From positions 496,001 to 560,000 of the forward strand of contig NZ_MAHX01000016.1 in NCBI RefSeq assembly GCF_002023715.1: DNA of 64,000 bases. The letters run 5' to 3'. The DNA is from Elizabethkingia occulta (GTDB lineage Bacteria > Bacteroidota > Bacteroidia > Flavobacteriales > Weeksellaceae). Each line of letters begins with the position of its first letter. The stretch's first letter is position 1. This document shows, piece by piece, positions 12,471 through 21,319 of this stretch. The position numbers and the translations under genes are program-made. Under the pieces are notes generated by a model. The model was not told where the DNA came from and did no database searches. It saw only the letters and a program-made list of their open reading frames with translations.

Positions 12471-13442
12471 TTATTTGATATTCTTAATAATCTTTCCTTT
12501 GTCAGTAATTAGCAGATAATGATATTCCGGAAACTGCTTTAAGAGTTTTAAGCCTTCTTTTTCGCCTAGTACCATAATAGAAGTACTGAAGCCGTTGGCC
12601 ATAGTTGCATTAGGTCCTGTAATCGTTACGCTTGTAAGGCCGGTAGATGGATATCCGGTTTTAGGATTCATAATATGAGAATAGCGTTTCCCATGAATTT
12701 CTGCATACTTCTCATAGCTGCCGGAGGTTGTTACAGCATTTTCTTTGAAATAGAGAACAGCTGCCATTTTATGATCATTGAATGGATTGTTGATTCCTAT
12801 TGCCCATGGTTTTCCATCGGGTTGGGTTCCCCATGTAGAGATATCTCCGGAAGCATCGATAATTCCTGCTTTTACACCCATACTTTTCATCAGATCCCGG
12901 GTTTTATCTGCAGCATATCCTTTACCAATAGAACCGAAACCTATTTTCATTCCGGGGTTTTTCAAAAAAATAGTAGAGTTGGTACTATCAAGTATTATAT
13001 TCTGATAGCCAACATGTCTTACCGATTCTTTAATAGCCTGTTCACTTGGAAGTTCATCCATAGAATCATCAAACTTCCAGATTTTGTCCATGGCCACAAT
13101 ACTGATATCGAAGGCTCCGTCTGTAAGTTTAGAAAAGTATATGCCCTTTTTCGTCAGGTCAAATACTTCCTTATCTACTTTTATCGGTTTTATTCCCGCA
13201 TTCTGGTTTACCTGAGAAATTTGTGTTTCGGGTCTCCATTCAGAAATAAGATTTTCGATTCTGGTAATTTCAGCTACAGCTTTATCAATATTCCGTTCTG
13301 CAGAAATAGAATCTTTATCTACCAGAGTTATCTGAAACCGACTGCCCATAAGCGTAATAAGTCTGCTCCTCTGTACTTGTGCAGAGATACTGATAGTACA
13401 AAGCAGTAATGTAATTCTGATAAAGAGATCGGTTTTGTTCAT
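12471..13442 (-). CDS. apbE: FAD:protein FMN transferase (ApbE)
   Basis: A 323-residue ApbE-family protein with signal peptide (MNKTDLFIRITLLLCTISISAQ). It moves FMN from FAD onto a Thr/Ser of extracytoplasmic target proteins, using Mg2+. Family features are visible: MGSRFQITL near the mature N-terminus, the RIENLISEWRPETQISQVN segment, DGAFDISIVAM, KIGFGSIGKGYAADK and IIDASGDISTWG, then HIMNPKTGYPS near the C-terminus. The ATG at 13442 is preferred over a TTG at 13457 because it gives a clean signal peptide and starts 5 bases after the upstream stop. Last gene of a DUF2271-PepSY reductase-ApbE operon; the DUF2271 partner carries a matching flavinylation motif. Confidence 0.93.
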   Translation of the reverse strand: MNKTDLFIRITLLLCTISISAQVQRSRLITLMGSRFQITLVDKDSISAERNIDKAVAEITRIENLISEWRPETQISQVNQNAGIKPIKVDKEVFDLTKKGIYFSKLTDGAFDISIVAMDKIWKFDDSMDELPSEQAIKESVRHVGYQNIILDSTNSTIFLKNPGMKIGFGSIGKGYAADKTRDLMKSMGVKAGIIDASGDISTWGTQPDGKPWAIGINNPFNDHKMAAVLYFKENAVTTSGSYEKYAEIHGKRYSHIMNPKTGYPSTGLTSVTITGPNATMANGFSTSIMVLGEKEGLKLLKQFPEYHYLLITDKGKIIKNIK

Positions 13443-13447
13443 GTGGT

Positions 13448-15643
13448 TTAATAACAATCGGTCAATATTTGTCCGTTGGTTTTATAATCTTCGTAATTTT
13501 TATTTTGCTGTGCACACAAGTCTCTCAGAAGGTCTTCCAGATCATGCTGCATTTTTAATGCACCACAAATCATGATATATCCGCCTTGGACTAGCAAGTC
13601 CATAAAGAATGCAGAATCTCTTTTTACAAGATCCATAACATACTGAGACTGCTCTTCTCTGGAATAAGCCAGATTTAGTTTAGCCAGTTTACCTTTCTGT
13701 ATGTTTTCTGCAGCAAAGTCTTCATAGCTTTTGGTGAGCTTGCTGGATCTACGGAATCCACAGTAAAGGTGGGCTTCCGTTTCTTTAGAGTTTTCCTCAA
13801 TCATTCCCAGAAAAGGAGCAATTCCGGTTCCGTTAGCAATCATCGCCACTTTATTTGCTTTCTTAGGTAAATGGAATTCAGAGTTTTTAACAATACGGGC
13901 TTTGATCTCCTGGCCTTCTTTCAGTTTGTAAAGAAAGCCTGAACCTGATCCGTTTTCATAAAGCTTTACAACAAGTTGTATAGCACCGTCTACTTTCCCT
14001 ATAGAATAGAAGCGTTCTTTATGATCATTATCAGGATAGATAGCCAACAGGTCACCCGATTTAAAACTTAGCGTACGTCTGGGTTTCAGAAGTATTTTGA
14101 AGGTTGTTACTTCTTCCACAATCTCACTTTTACCAACTACCTTCATCGGTTTCAGAGGAGGTGTCTTTTGGTTGTATAATGAAGGAGCAGATGCTAAAGG
14201 AATCATTGTTTCATAACTCCATTGCTTGGCCCATTCTGCAAACTCAGTTGTAGAACGATCATTAACTGTATGCAGTGCTAATTGAGGCTCTGCCCAATTT
14301 TGTTCACCCAGAAGTTGATTAATTTCAATAGCATAACCGCAGAAATCATCATAAGCCTTGGAGCCAAAACCTACGACTGAATATTTTACTTTCTGATTTT
14401 GCGGAAATTTAACCAGGAGGTTTTTAAAATGTTTAGCATTGGTTGGTGCATCCCCCAAACCATAGGTTGAAGTAAAAACCAATATATGCTGAGCCTTTGG
14501 GAAGATTTTGTACTGATTTAGTTCAGTAAGGAAGGACTTCTTGCCAGCTGAATTAAATTGCGAGTGGATATGGCTTGCAAAGCCTAAAGTAGAACCATTT
14601 TCCGAACCTACCAGAATGACAATCTCTGCATCTTCTGCTTTATATTTATTTCTGATTTTATTTTTTGTTCTTTTAAAAGTAATAACAAAACCGGAATAAA
14701 TAAACATGAGAATATTAAGAGAAGCCAATCCCAGAATAATAGCCCATGTAACACTGCCACGACCTGTATGCAGACTAAGGCTGAGGTTCTCGTAAATGGT
14801 AGTCAGAGGATATTTTTCTTCTTTAACAATATTACCATTGATCTGATTTACCGAAATCTCACGGTCTTTAAGTTTTAAAACAAAGTATTCTTCAGGTTCG
14901 TCTTCAATAAACGGAAACTCTATTTTTTTGACACTACTGAACTTGGTTTCCTTAAAGATTGGAAATACAGCTATTTTTTTCTCAGATTCATCATTATTCT
15001 TTTTGATAACTACATTTTCATTTTTCCCTTTAGGGATAAACTCGAAACGGATCATAAACAGATAGGTTCCGGTGATGGCGATAACTAAAACAGGAATCAG
15101 GAGAAATCTCCCTGATACAACATGAAAATATTGTGAGAAGAAATCTTTCTTGATTTTGTCAAAAAAGTGTTTTACACCTTGTTGTCTTTTTATAATTAAG
15201 ATTAATCCGGAAATACTGATCAGCATTAAGAGAAAAGAAATTATACCCACTGCAAAACGGCCGGTTTCTTTTAGAAACAAGGAACGGTGAAGTGATGTTA
15301 CCCAGTTGATAAATTCACTTTTTTCAATAGGCTTGCCCAGAATCTTTCCGGTTTTGGGATTAATATAAGCTTTAACCTCCTTTCCGTCCTGATCGAAGCC
15401 TTCGAGGGTAACAAACTGATTGTGGTCTACAGTAATTTCGGTGATTTCCGGAAAAACTTTGCGCAATTCCGGTAGGGATTGCGCAAGATTTAGTTCGCTG
15501 AAATCATCCACCCGATAAGGTTGCACTTTTTCCTGAGCGGCATCGTAAGCTAATATTACTCCGGTTGAAGAGGCTACGATTAAAAATGAAAATGTAAGAA
15601 TTGCCAGGGTTAAGTGTGCATACCTCCAAATAGATAATGTCAT
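13448..15643 (-). CDS. PepSY-domain / flavodoxin-reductase fusion (transmembrane NADPH oxidoreductase)
   Basis: A 731-residue fusion. The N-terminal third is a PepSY-associated membrane domain: helices near 10-30, 135-155, 185-200 and 300-325, with His residues in the first, second and third (WRYAHLTLA, TSLHRSLFL, YFHVVSGR) and a fourth in SLHTGRGS that may bind haem. From about 345 comes a flavodoxin-like FMN domain (VILVGSENGSTLGFA, STYGLGDAPTNA), then a CysJ/FNR-type reductase with FAD motif RFYSIGKV and nucleotide motif GTGIAPFLGMIEE, ending DYKTNGQILTDCY. It would carry electrons from cytosolic NADPH through two flavins and the membrane domain to the periplasm. Downstream of the DUF2271 gene by 15 bases, upstream of apbE by 5. 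Confidence 0.9.
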   Translation of the reverse strand: MTLSIWRYAHLTLAILTFSFLIVASSTGVILAYDAAQEKVQPYRVDDFSELNLAQSLPELRKVFPEITEITVDHNQFVTLEGFDQDGKEVKAYINPKTGKILGKPIEKSEFINWVTSLHRSLFLKETGRFAVGIISFLLMLISISGLILIIKRQQGVKHFFDKIKKDFFSQYFHVVSGRFLLIPVLVIAITGTYLFMIRFEFIPKGKNENVVIKKNNDESEKKIAVFPIFKETKFSSVKKIEFPFIEDEPEEYFVLKLKDREISVNQINGNIVKEEKYPLTTIYENLSLSLHTGRGSVTWAIILGLASLNILMFIYSGFVITFKRTKNKIRNKYKAEDAEIVILVGSENGSTLGFASHIHSQFNSAGKKSFLTELNQYKIFPKAQHILVFTSTYGLGDAPTNAKHFKNLLVKFPQNQKVKYSVVGFGSKAYDDFCGYAIEINQLLGEQNWAEPQLALHTVNDRSTTEFAEWAKQWSYETMIPLASAPSLYNQKTPPLKPMKVVGKSEIVEEVTTFKILLKPRRTLSFKSGDLLAIYPDNDHKERFYSIGKVDGAIQLVVKLYENGSGSGFLYKLKEGQEIKARIVKNSEFHLPKKANKVAMIANGTGIAPFLGMIEENSKETEAHLYCGFRRSSKLTKSYEDFAAENIQKGKLAKLNLAYSREEQSQYVMDLVKRDSAFFMDLLVQGGYIMICGALKMQHDLEDLLRDLCAQQNKNYEDYKTNGQILTDCY

Positions 15644-15658
15644 CTTTGGATTTCTTTA

Positions 15659-16141
15659 TTATAACTTATTTAGTTTAACATATCTGATGTATCCTTTACC
15701 TTCTGCTTTAGTTGTAACTTCTGCAGAGGTTAATGGAATTTCTAAGTCGCTTACATGATATTTCTGATCTTCTACTGCAGACTCGAAACGAATTTTGTAT
15801 CCTTTATTTAGGAATTTATCTTCTATGGCAAAAGTGGTAATACTTCTGTCACCACCAGCAACAGATGCTCCGGTAATAGCATTAAGTTTTACATTGCTTT
15901 TCCCTTGTGACTTATGCCATTCCTTTAATGTATCATACCATTTTTTATCAGGTCCCATCATGTAAAGAGTTTTTTCATATTGCCCTTTAGGATTAATTAA
16001 TGATACGACGATATAGGCTTTCTCTCCGGTATAGTTTACCATCTGAAGCATACATTTATATTTGGATACCTGTGCTGTAGCGAAGCCTGCACAAAGTAAA
16101 GTCAGGATTCCTACAAGCTGTATTTTGAAAAATGATTTCAT
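15659..16141 (-). CDS. DUF2271-type exported protein with a flavinylation motif
   Basis: A 160-residue protein with signal peptide (MKSFFKIQLVGILTLLCAGFATA). It matches the DUF2271 type of small exported proteins found beside PepSY reductases. The segment NAITGAS at about 87-93 resembles the Dxx(S/T)GA(T/S) motif onto which ApbE transfers FMN, making Ser93 the candidate attachment residue. With the reductase and apbE genes directly downstream, the likely role is a periplasmic flavoprotein that receives electrons from the PepSY fusion and passes them to an unknown acceptor such as ferric iron. The first position of the motif is Asn rather than Asp, so the flavinylation is an inference. Confidence 0.8.
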   Translation of the reverse strand: MKSFFKIQLVGILTLLCAGFATAQVSKYKCMLQMVNYTGEKAYIVVSLINPKGQYEKTLYMMGPDKKWYDTLKEWHKSQGKSNVKLNAITGASVAGGDRSITTFAIEDKFLNKGYKIRFESAVEDQKYHVSDLEIPLTSAEVTTKAEGKGYIRYVKLNKL

Positions 16142-16222
16142 CTGTTTATTTTATTATTGTTTAACGATGTGTATGTTGAAATTTAGATTCTGAAAGCTAA
16201 ATTATAACTTATACCCTACAGA

Positions 16223-17692
16223 CTATTTTAAAAAGTCTAATGCTACTTTATTATTCTTTAGTGTTTCATTTTCAGAAGCCAGGTTGTAAGCGGTTTCTTC
16301 AAACTCGGTTTTCAGATCTTTTTTAGCCCCCAAAGATACAAGATACTTTAGAATTGTATCATCTTTAGCGATAAGTGCAGCTTTATGTAGAGCGGTCATC
16401 TGTTCTTTGTCTACAGCATTGACATCTATATTTAGTGGAGCCAGTTTTTTCAGAAGATCCAGATTACTTTTAGCTACCGCAAGGTGAAGAAGGGTAGTGC
16501 CATCTTTTTGTGGAGTTGTAACGTCGAAGCCTTTAGCTTTTAGTAATCCCAGCTTTTCAGTGAACTCATTTTTTGGACCAGGTCTGTAAGATTGTACCAG
16601 ATAGTAGGCAAGGTTATTCCCTTTGATATCTGCAACTTTTACATCGGCTTTGTTGTCCAATAAATACGCTACAATCTCAGGGGAGCCATATCTTACCGCA
16701 TGAGTTAATGCAGATTCACCATTCGCATTTACAGCATTAATATTCTTAATCTTCGGAAGAATAGCTTTTACATTATTAAGATCTTTACCGGAAGCTGCTG
16801 CCATTAATGCATTGTTTCCTTCGTTATCTGCTTTATTGGTATCTGCTCCTTTACCAATAAGGTAATTGATGATTTCGGTCTGGTTAGGTTTTCTTGCAAC
16901 AATTTGTAAAGCAGTAGAACCATCTGCACTCACTGCAGTAGATTTTAGTTTTACATCTTCAATGAGATATTTGTATAAATCTATACCATTCACCTGTTTT
17001 CTTGTTCCTTGTGCAGCATTGATTAAAGCGATATCATTCGCTTTAATGTTTTTAGCTTTCAAAGACTTCAATAGGTCCAGATTTCCAAAGCTTGCCGCGT
17101 AATCGAAAGCAGTATAACCTTTATCATCAGTATCAGTTAATGCCAATCCTTTTGATGTAAAAAGTTTTACTAAAGAACCATCCTTATCATTTCCGATTGC
17201 CAGTAAAAGAATGTTAGCACCATCTTTATATTTATGTTTCGGATTAACACCTGCCTTGAAGAACATATCATATATTTCCGGATTGTCTAATCCAAAATAT
17301 GCTGCAAAAGAAAGTGGTGTAAGTCCTTTTGTATCTAATTTGTTTACATCAGATCCCTTAGAAATAAAATATTCAATAACCTCTTTGTTTCCGGTCATTG
17401 CTGCCCAGTGAAGATAAAGCCTTCCGTCATGAGTCAATTTATCTACGGAATTACCTTTCTGTTCTGTAAGGAATTTAATAGTACTTAGTGGAGCTCCGTT
17501 ATTAATGGCTAAAGCAACCGGATCGAATGTAGATCCGTTAAATTCTGTAGGATTATTTCCTTTAGAAATTTCTGCTTTTACCTTTTCCACATCTGGTTTA
17601 GATTTCCAGAAGTCTGCATTCAGTAGAGTATTTTGCTGAGCATTGAAAAATAAAGAAAACAGAAATAAAGATGAGTAAAGTATCTTTTTCAT
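16223..17692 (-). CDS. Exported ankyrin-repeat protein
   Basis: A 489-residue protein with a signal peptide (MKKILYSSLFLFSLFFNAQ) followed by about a dozen ankyrin repeats filling the mature chain. Clear units include DGRLYLHWAAMTGNKEVIEYFI, KGLTPLSFAAYFG, KGYTAFDYAASFGNLDLLKSL, GESALTHAVRYGSPEIVAYLL and DGTTLLHLAVAKSNLDLLKKL. Ankyrin solenoids bind proteins; exported versions in Gram-negatives often sit beside redox or catalase genes. It precedes the DUF2271 gene by 81 bases on the same strand, so it could be the first gene of the flavin electron-transfer operon. A -7 element (TACTTTTG on the minus strand) lies at 17730-17737. Its partner is unknown. Confidence 0.9.
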   Translation of the reverse strand: MKKILYSSLFLFSLFFNAQQNTLLNADFWKSKPDVEKVKAEISKGNNPTEFNGSTFDPVALAINNGAPLSTIKFLTEQKGNSVDKLTHDGRLYLHWAAMTGNKEVIEYFISKGSDVNKLDTKGLTPLSFAAYFGLDNPEIYDMFFKAGVNPKHKYKDGANILLLAIGNDKDGSLVKLFTSKGLALTDTDDKGYTAFDYAASFGNLDLLKSLKAKNIKANDIALINAAQGTRKQVNGIDLYKYLIEDVKLKSTAVSADGSTALQIVARKPNQTEIINYLIGKGADTNKADNEGNNALMAAASGKDLNNVKAILPKIKNINAVNANGESALTHAVRYGSPEIVAYLLDNKADVKVADIKGNNLAYYLVQSYRPGPKNEFTEKLGLLKAKGFDVTTPQKDGTTLLHLAVAKSNLDLLKKLAPLNIDVNAVDKEQMTALHKAALIAKDDTILKYLVSLGAKKDLKTEFEETAYNLASENETLKNNKVALDFLK

Positions 17693-17729
17693 TTTTATTA
17701 TTTTTATTTATTCTAAATATTGTATTGCG

Positions 17730-17737
17730 CAAAAGTA
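17730..17737 (-). promoter_or_regulatory. -7 element for the ankyrin/DUF2271/PepSY/apbE group
   Basis: TACTTTTG on the minus strand, an exact TAnnTTTG match 37 bases before the ankyrin gene start. No clear TTG -33 element. Confidence 0.45.
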
Positions 17738-18017
17738 CTACTTCATTTTGACTGGAGAAAGCTTTTTGCTATGAATTTCTTCATATTATAAGCGTTTTTA
17801 AATTTTATAGTTAAATACTCTTCAATAATTCGTCAGGCTCATTAGAGGCTTAGTCCAAGGCAACATCGCTTATCCAAAATTCTTCTTTTAGAGATGCCAG
17901 ACTAAGTCTGTCGAAGTTTATATTTTGAATTAAAATTTAAAACAGGCTCTTAAATCCCATGTAATGATTTATTTGTTTAGTACTATATATAATATATAGG
18001 TATAAAGTTTATAAAAC
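17738..18017. other. Intergenic stretch with a flavobacterial-type intergenic repeat
   Basis: The 384-base gap between the ankyrin gene and the DUF3078 gene has no gene I can support. It contains the segment TGCCAGACTAAGTCTGTCGAAG at 17897-17918, whose core CAGACTAAGTCTG is a perfect odd palindrome. It resembles the TGTCAGACTGAGC...GTCGAAG element I remember as frequent between flavobacterial genes. A short stop-containing minus-strand reading next to it is not a gene. Confidence 0.4.
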
Positions 18018-18045
18018 GAAAGCTCCTTGCAAAGTAGGAGCTTTC
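18018..18045 (-). terminator. Terminator of the DUF3078 gene
   Basis: GAAAGCTCCT pairs with AGGAGCTTTC, followed on the minus strand by a short T-rich stretch. Lies about 30 bases beyond the DUF3078 stop. Confidence 0.8.
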
Positions 18046-18076
18046 ATTTTTATGTTTTAAGTAAATAATCAAATGA

Positions 18077-19006
18077 TTATTTTTTCTGCCATTCCTGGTT
18101 GCGTTTGTTTTCACTACGTTTCACACCATTGTCTATATTATAGGCTAAGCCAACACCAAGAGTTTGCTTCAACTGAGTTTTCTGTATTTGGTTGTGATCA
18201 TATTGCAGATCCAGAGTAACATTAGCAGAAATATATTTGTTGACCTTCAAATTCAGAATTCCACCATAGCCTAAAATCAGCCTGTCCGGATGATCAAGAT
18301 AATTAGAGAATACAGAAGCCGTGTTTATTAAGGTAATGTTTTCCATTAGCTTCACTTTATAAGTTGCAGTACCCAGGAATCCGAACTGGAAAAGAGAAGA
18401 ATCTCCATCGTTCTTTAATCCGTAATTTCCTGCCTTCTGTAGGTCTTTGTCTGTTACAAATGTCCAACGGGCATTTGCAGGGCGCAGAGTCATAGTAAAA
18501 TTATCATTGGGTCTGTAAGTTACACCTGCGCCAATAAGAAGGATACCTGGTGCCATGAAGTTGGAAATCTTTTTAGCGCTAGGATCATTTCCGTTTTCAT
18601 ATCCGGGAGCAAACTGAGACTGAAAACCTATACCTCCGGAGATGTACCAGTTCTTGGCAAATTCTCGGCCGTAGTTTGTGTTAAGGTTTAGGATGTCTTG
18701 TGTTTTTCGGTTTCCGGTCCCTTTGGTATTGTTTTGCCCGTAACCTAATATTATATTGTTCTCCCAAAGATCTTTACCTTTCTCATAAGTGAAGTTGTAA
18801 TTGACTCCGGCAATCCATCCAACATTATTGGCTCCACCACCAACCCAATTAGAGAATGCAGCCTGATTAAGCAATAAAGTGTTTTGTCCGGTAACAGACC
18901 ATGCCTTTACAGTATCGTTTTTGGGTGTCTCAGCGGTTTTTTCCTGAGCACTAAGAGCTGTAGCTCCTAAACAAATAGCTGCAGCCAACAATAAATTATT
19001 TTTCAT
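18077..19006 (-). CDS. DUF3078 family secreted/outer-membrane protein
   Basis: A 309-residue protein with signal peptide (MKNNLLLAAAICLGATALSAQ). It matches the DUF3078 family typical of Bacteroidetes: VTGQNTLLLNQAAFSNWVGGGANNVGWIAGVNYNF is the hallmark N-terminal region, followed by alternating aromatic strands with a likely beta-barrel or outer-membrane-associated fold, for example NTNYGREFAKNWYISGGIGF. No function is established. The ATG at 19006 is preferred over a TTG seven codons upstream because it starts the signal peptide. A neighbouring secreted gene lies upstream on the same strand, 122 bases away. Confidence 0.85.
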   Translation of the reverse strand: MKNNLLLAAAICLGATALSAQEKTAETPKNDTVKAWSVTGQNTLLLNQAAFSNWVGGGANNVGWIAGVNYNFTYEKGKDLWENNIILGYGQNNTKGTGNRKTQDILNLNTNYGREFAKNWYISGGIGFQSQFAPGYENGNDPSAKKISNFMAPGILLIGAGVTYRPNDNFTMTLRPANARWTFVTDKDLQKAGNYGLKNDGDSSLFQFGFLGTATYKVKLMENITLINTASVFSNYLDHPDRLILGYGGILNLKVNKYISANVTLDLQYDHNQIQKTQLKQTLGVGLAYNIDNGVKRSENKRNQEWQKK

Positions 19007-19128
19007 AATAGTTAAGATTTGAAGCAATAAATATATTAATCTTTTAATAAACCTGTTGACTGCTGAAGTTTACCAAATACAATGTTTGGATTATTATCTA
19101 CCAATGCCTAGAACTGATTTCTGAATTT

Positions 19129-20412
19129 CTATGGAAGTTTTTCAAAATCGATTACGGGTGCCTGTTTAGGTGTCTGTACAGAGAACAGCGTACCAGGAGT
19201 AATAATTGTATTGAAGAATCCACCATTGGCAAGGAAGAAGGATTTTCCATCTGTTCCGCCCATAGCATCTATACGCTGTTGTGCCTTATAAGTAGCATCT
19301 ACTGTAAATTTGGCTGAGGATACTGGCATCCATTTTCCTGAAGCTGTTCTTACCCATTGATTATGGAATTCCGCTTTGCGATGCATGTAACCATTTTCGG
19401 GATTAAAGTTTTCTACAAAGCTATAGAAGCCTTTCAGGTAAGTATTGGTTTGTGGTCTTTTCCAGCTTGCAACAAGTTTCCATTGTTTGCTTTCAGGGGC
19501 GAAGAACCATGCTGTGTAATCCGTATTTCCTTTATTATCTGGCTGACCCTTGAGTAAGAATTTATAAGTCTTACCTGCGCTCCAGTTGTACTTCATATAG
19601 CTCTGTCCTCCGGAACCCTCGTTTCCAAATTCTCCTGTCTTTACTTGCTGCCCGACTTTGTTAAGTGTTATTTTATGATCGTCCGGTATTTCTTTTGGAT
19701 TGTCTGTTTTAAAAGGGCTCCATACAGAGAAAAGAATTCTTCTTTCGGTTTCAGAGTTCACCTGCATTCCAAAATAACCCTCGCCAAAACCATTAGCCAT
19801 AAAGTAAGAACCAATTTTGTCTTCACCTTTCGGGATGGTTACTTCGTTATAAAAATAGCTGATGTCTTCGTTAGTGGGTAGGGTATATCCTAAATGGCAG
19901 GAAGGACCTCTTCGCGACCAGTAGTAATAAGCAGGATCATTGCTGAATATAGTTTTGCCGGAAACAGCATCTCCTGTTGCGGTGATGTATGAAACTTCAC
20001 CAAATGTATTGTTGTTCTTCGTTATACCTTGGATATCTACTTTTATATATCCGGGTTTGCTAATATTAAATGTGCCAACATTATAGTCTGAAAAACCAGA
20101 AGGGTTAACTGTTACATTTTTTGAAATGCCATTAAGACTTACTTTTAAAGTACTGTTAGCAGACGTTCCGGATTTAGCTTTAATGCCTAATATGAGTTGG
20201 CCAGGGCGGTCTACTCTGAAATAAGTGCTTGCAATACTTTCTGTGCTATTCCATTTAGTTAATCCATTTTTTGAGATTGTACTTGTAGCATCTGGAGCTT
20301 TTTGTGTAATGAATGCATTTCCGGCTAAGGGAATTTCTAATGTTTGTGCAGAAGTTAATCCTGCATAAAGCAAGCAGCCCGAAATAATTAATTGGGTAAG
20401 TTTTGTTATCAT
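19129..20412 (-). CDS. DUF5077/DUF3472 secreted protein
   Basis: A 427-residue exported protein with signal peptide ending in SAQ (about 23). The N-terminal 120 residues fit a DUF5077-type carbohydrate-binding-like sandwich (YFRVDRPGQLILGIKAKSG). The remainder fits DUF3472: GPSCHLGYTLPTN, YFMANGFGEGYFGMQVNSETERRILFSVWSPF, GGQSYMKYNW and an end with GGFFNTIITPG. These proteins occur beside polysaccharide-degrading enzymes in Bacteroidetes, and a glycan-binding role is plausible but not proven. It is divergent from the ribosomal operon, with 280 bases between the two starts. Confidence 0.85.
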   Translation of the reverse strand: MITKLTQLIISGCLLYAGLTSAQTLEIPLAGNAFITQKAPDATSTISKNGLTKWNSTESIASTYFRVDRPGQLILGIKAKSGTSANSTLKVSLNGISKNVTVNPSGFSDYNVGTFNISKPGYIKVDIQGITKNNNTFGEVSYITATGDAVSGKTIFSNDPAYYYWSRRGPSCHLGYTLPTNEDISYFYNEVTIPKGEDKIGSYFMANGFGEGYFGMQVNSETERRILFSVWSPFKTDNPKEIPDDHKITLNKVGQQVKTGEFGNEGSGGQSYMKYNWSAGKTYKFLLKGQPDNKGNTDYTAWFFAPESKQWKLVASWKRPQTNTYLKGFYSFVENFNPENGYMHRKAEFHNQWVRTASGKWMPVSSAKFTVDATYKAQQRIDAMGGTDGKSFFLANGGFFNTIITPGTLFSVQTPKQAPVIDFEKLP

Positions 20413-20558
20413 GATTGTTATAGTTTTTACAATGTTAAGAATAATTCCTGAAGTTTTCTTTCAATATTATTTTTTGAGCATGTAAAAAACGAGTTGAAAC
20501 TTTTGGGTATTAAAATTTATAACTCGCAAAAAATCAAACAATTTCTTTTAAAATTTAT

Positions 20559-20588
20559 TTGCAGATTGGAAAAATATTCCTACATTTG
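20559..20588 (+). promoter_or_regulatory. Promoter of the ribosomal protein superoperon
   Basis: TTG at 20559-20561, a 19-base spacer, and TACATTTG at 20581-20588: a full match to the Bacteroidetes housekeeping promoter TTG-N19-TAnnTTTG. It gives a leader of about 100 bases before rplC. Confidence 0.8.
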
Positions 20589-20594
20589 CACACT

Positions 20595-20654
20595 CATTTT
20601 AGGGAAGAAGTATGCCTATTTCAAACATAGTACATAACTAAACCCTCTAAAATG
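20595..20654 (+). promoter_or_regulatory. Structured leader of rplC operon, possible autoregulatory element
   Basis: CATTTTAGGG at 20595-20604 can pair with CCCTCTAAAATG at 20643-20654 with one bulge, closing almost the entire transcript 5' end. A small TATG/CATA helix may form inside. Position right after the promoter suits a ribosomal protein leader; the ligand protein is unknown. Confidence 0.4.
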
Positions 20655-20692
20655 TTGAGTTTTAAACAAAATAATAGATATATAATTTAATA

Positions 20693-21319
20693 ATGTCAGG
20701 TATTATCGGTAAAAAAATCGGAATGACATCTTTGTTTAACGAAGAAGGAAAAAATATTCCTTGTACAGTTATTCAAGCTGGTCCATGTTCGGTTTTACAG
20801 GTCAGAACCATTGAAAAGGACGGGTACAAATCTGTTCAGTTAGGTTTCGATGACAAGAGTGAGAAGAACGTTTCTAAAGCGTTAGCTGGTCATTTTAAAA
20901 AGGCTGGTTCAACTCCTAAAGCTAAGTTGGTTGAATTCTACAGAGAATTTGTTGACGAAGTAAAAGTAGGAGAAGAAGTAACTGTAAATTTATTTGCAGA
21001 AGGAGAGTTTGTAGACGTAACAGGTACGTCTAAAGGTAAAGGCTTCCAGGGTGTTGTTAAAAGACACAACTTTGGTGGTGTAATGCAGGCTTCACACGGT
21101 CAGCATAACAGATTAAGAGCTCCGGGTTCTATCGGTGCTGGATCTGACCCTTCAAGAGTATTCAAGGGTATGCGTATGGCTGGAAGAATGGGAGGTAAGC
21201 AGGTGACTGTACAAAACCTTCAGGTGTTAAAAGTAGATGAAGAGCAAAATCTTTTAGTAGTAAAAGGTGCTATTCCGGGGGCTAAAAATTCTTATGTAAT
21301 TATCAGAAAATGGAACTAG
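20693..21319 (+). CDS. rplC: 50S ribosomal protein L3
   Basis: A 208-residue uL3, an early-assembly protein of the large subunit that reaches toward the peptidyl transferase centre. The start [15 protein letters not shown] and the extended loop with [34 protein letters not shown] and [10 protein letters not shown]-like residues ([10 protein letters not shown]) are diagnostic. It is the first gene of the operon here; rpsJ, which normally precedes it in the S10 operon, is absent upstream. Its last ten bases overlap rplD. Confidence 0.98.
   Translation: MSGIIGKKIGMTSLFNEEGKNIPCTVIQAGPCSVLQVRTIEKDGYKSVQLGFDDKSEKNVSKALAGHFKKAGSTPKAKLVEFYREFVDEVKVGEEVTVNLFAEGEFVDVTGTSKGKGFQGVVKRHNFGGVMQASHGQHNRLRAPGSIGAGSDPSRVFKGMRMAGRMGGKQVTVQNLQVLKVDEEQNLLVVKGAIPGAKNSYVIIRKWN

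Noticed and set aside
17840-17935. Possible gene remnant on the minus strand (short protein-like reading beginning FDRLSLAS)
   Set aside because: Interrupted by a stop after about 20 residues with no start or upstream frame; better explained as part of an intergenic repeat.
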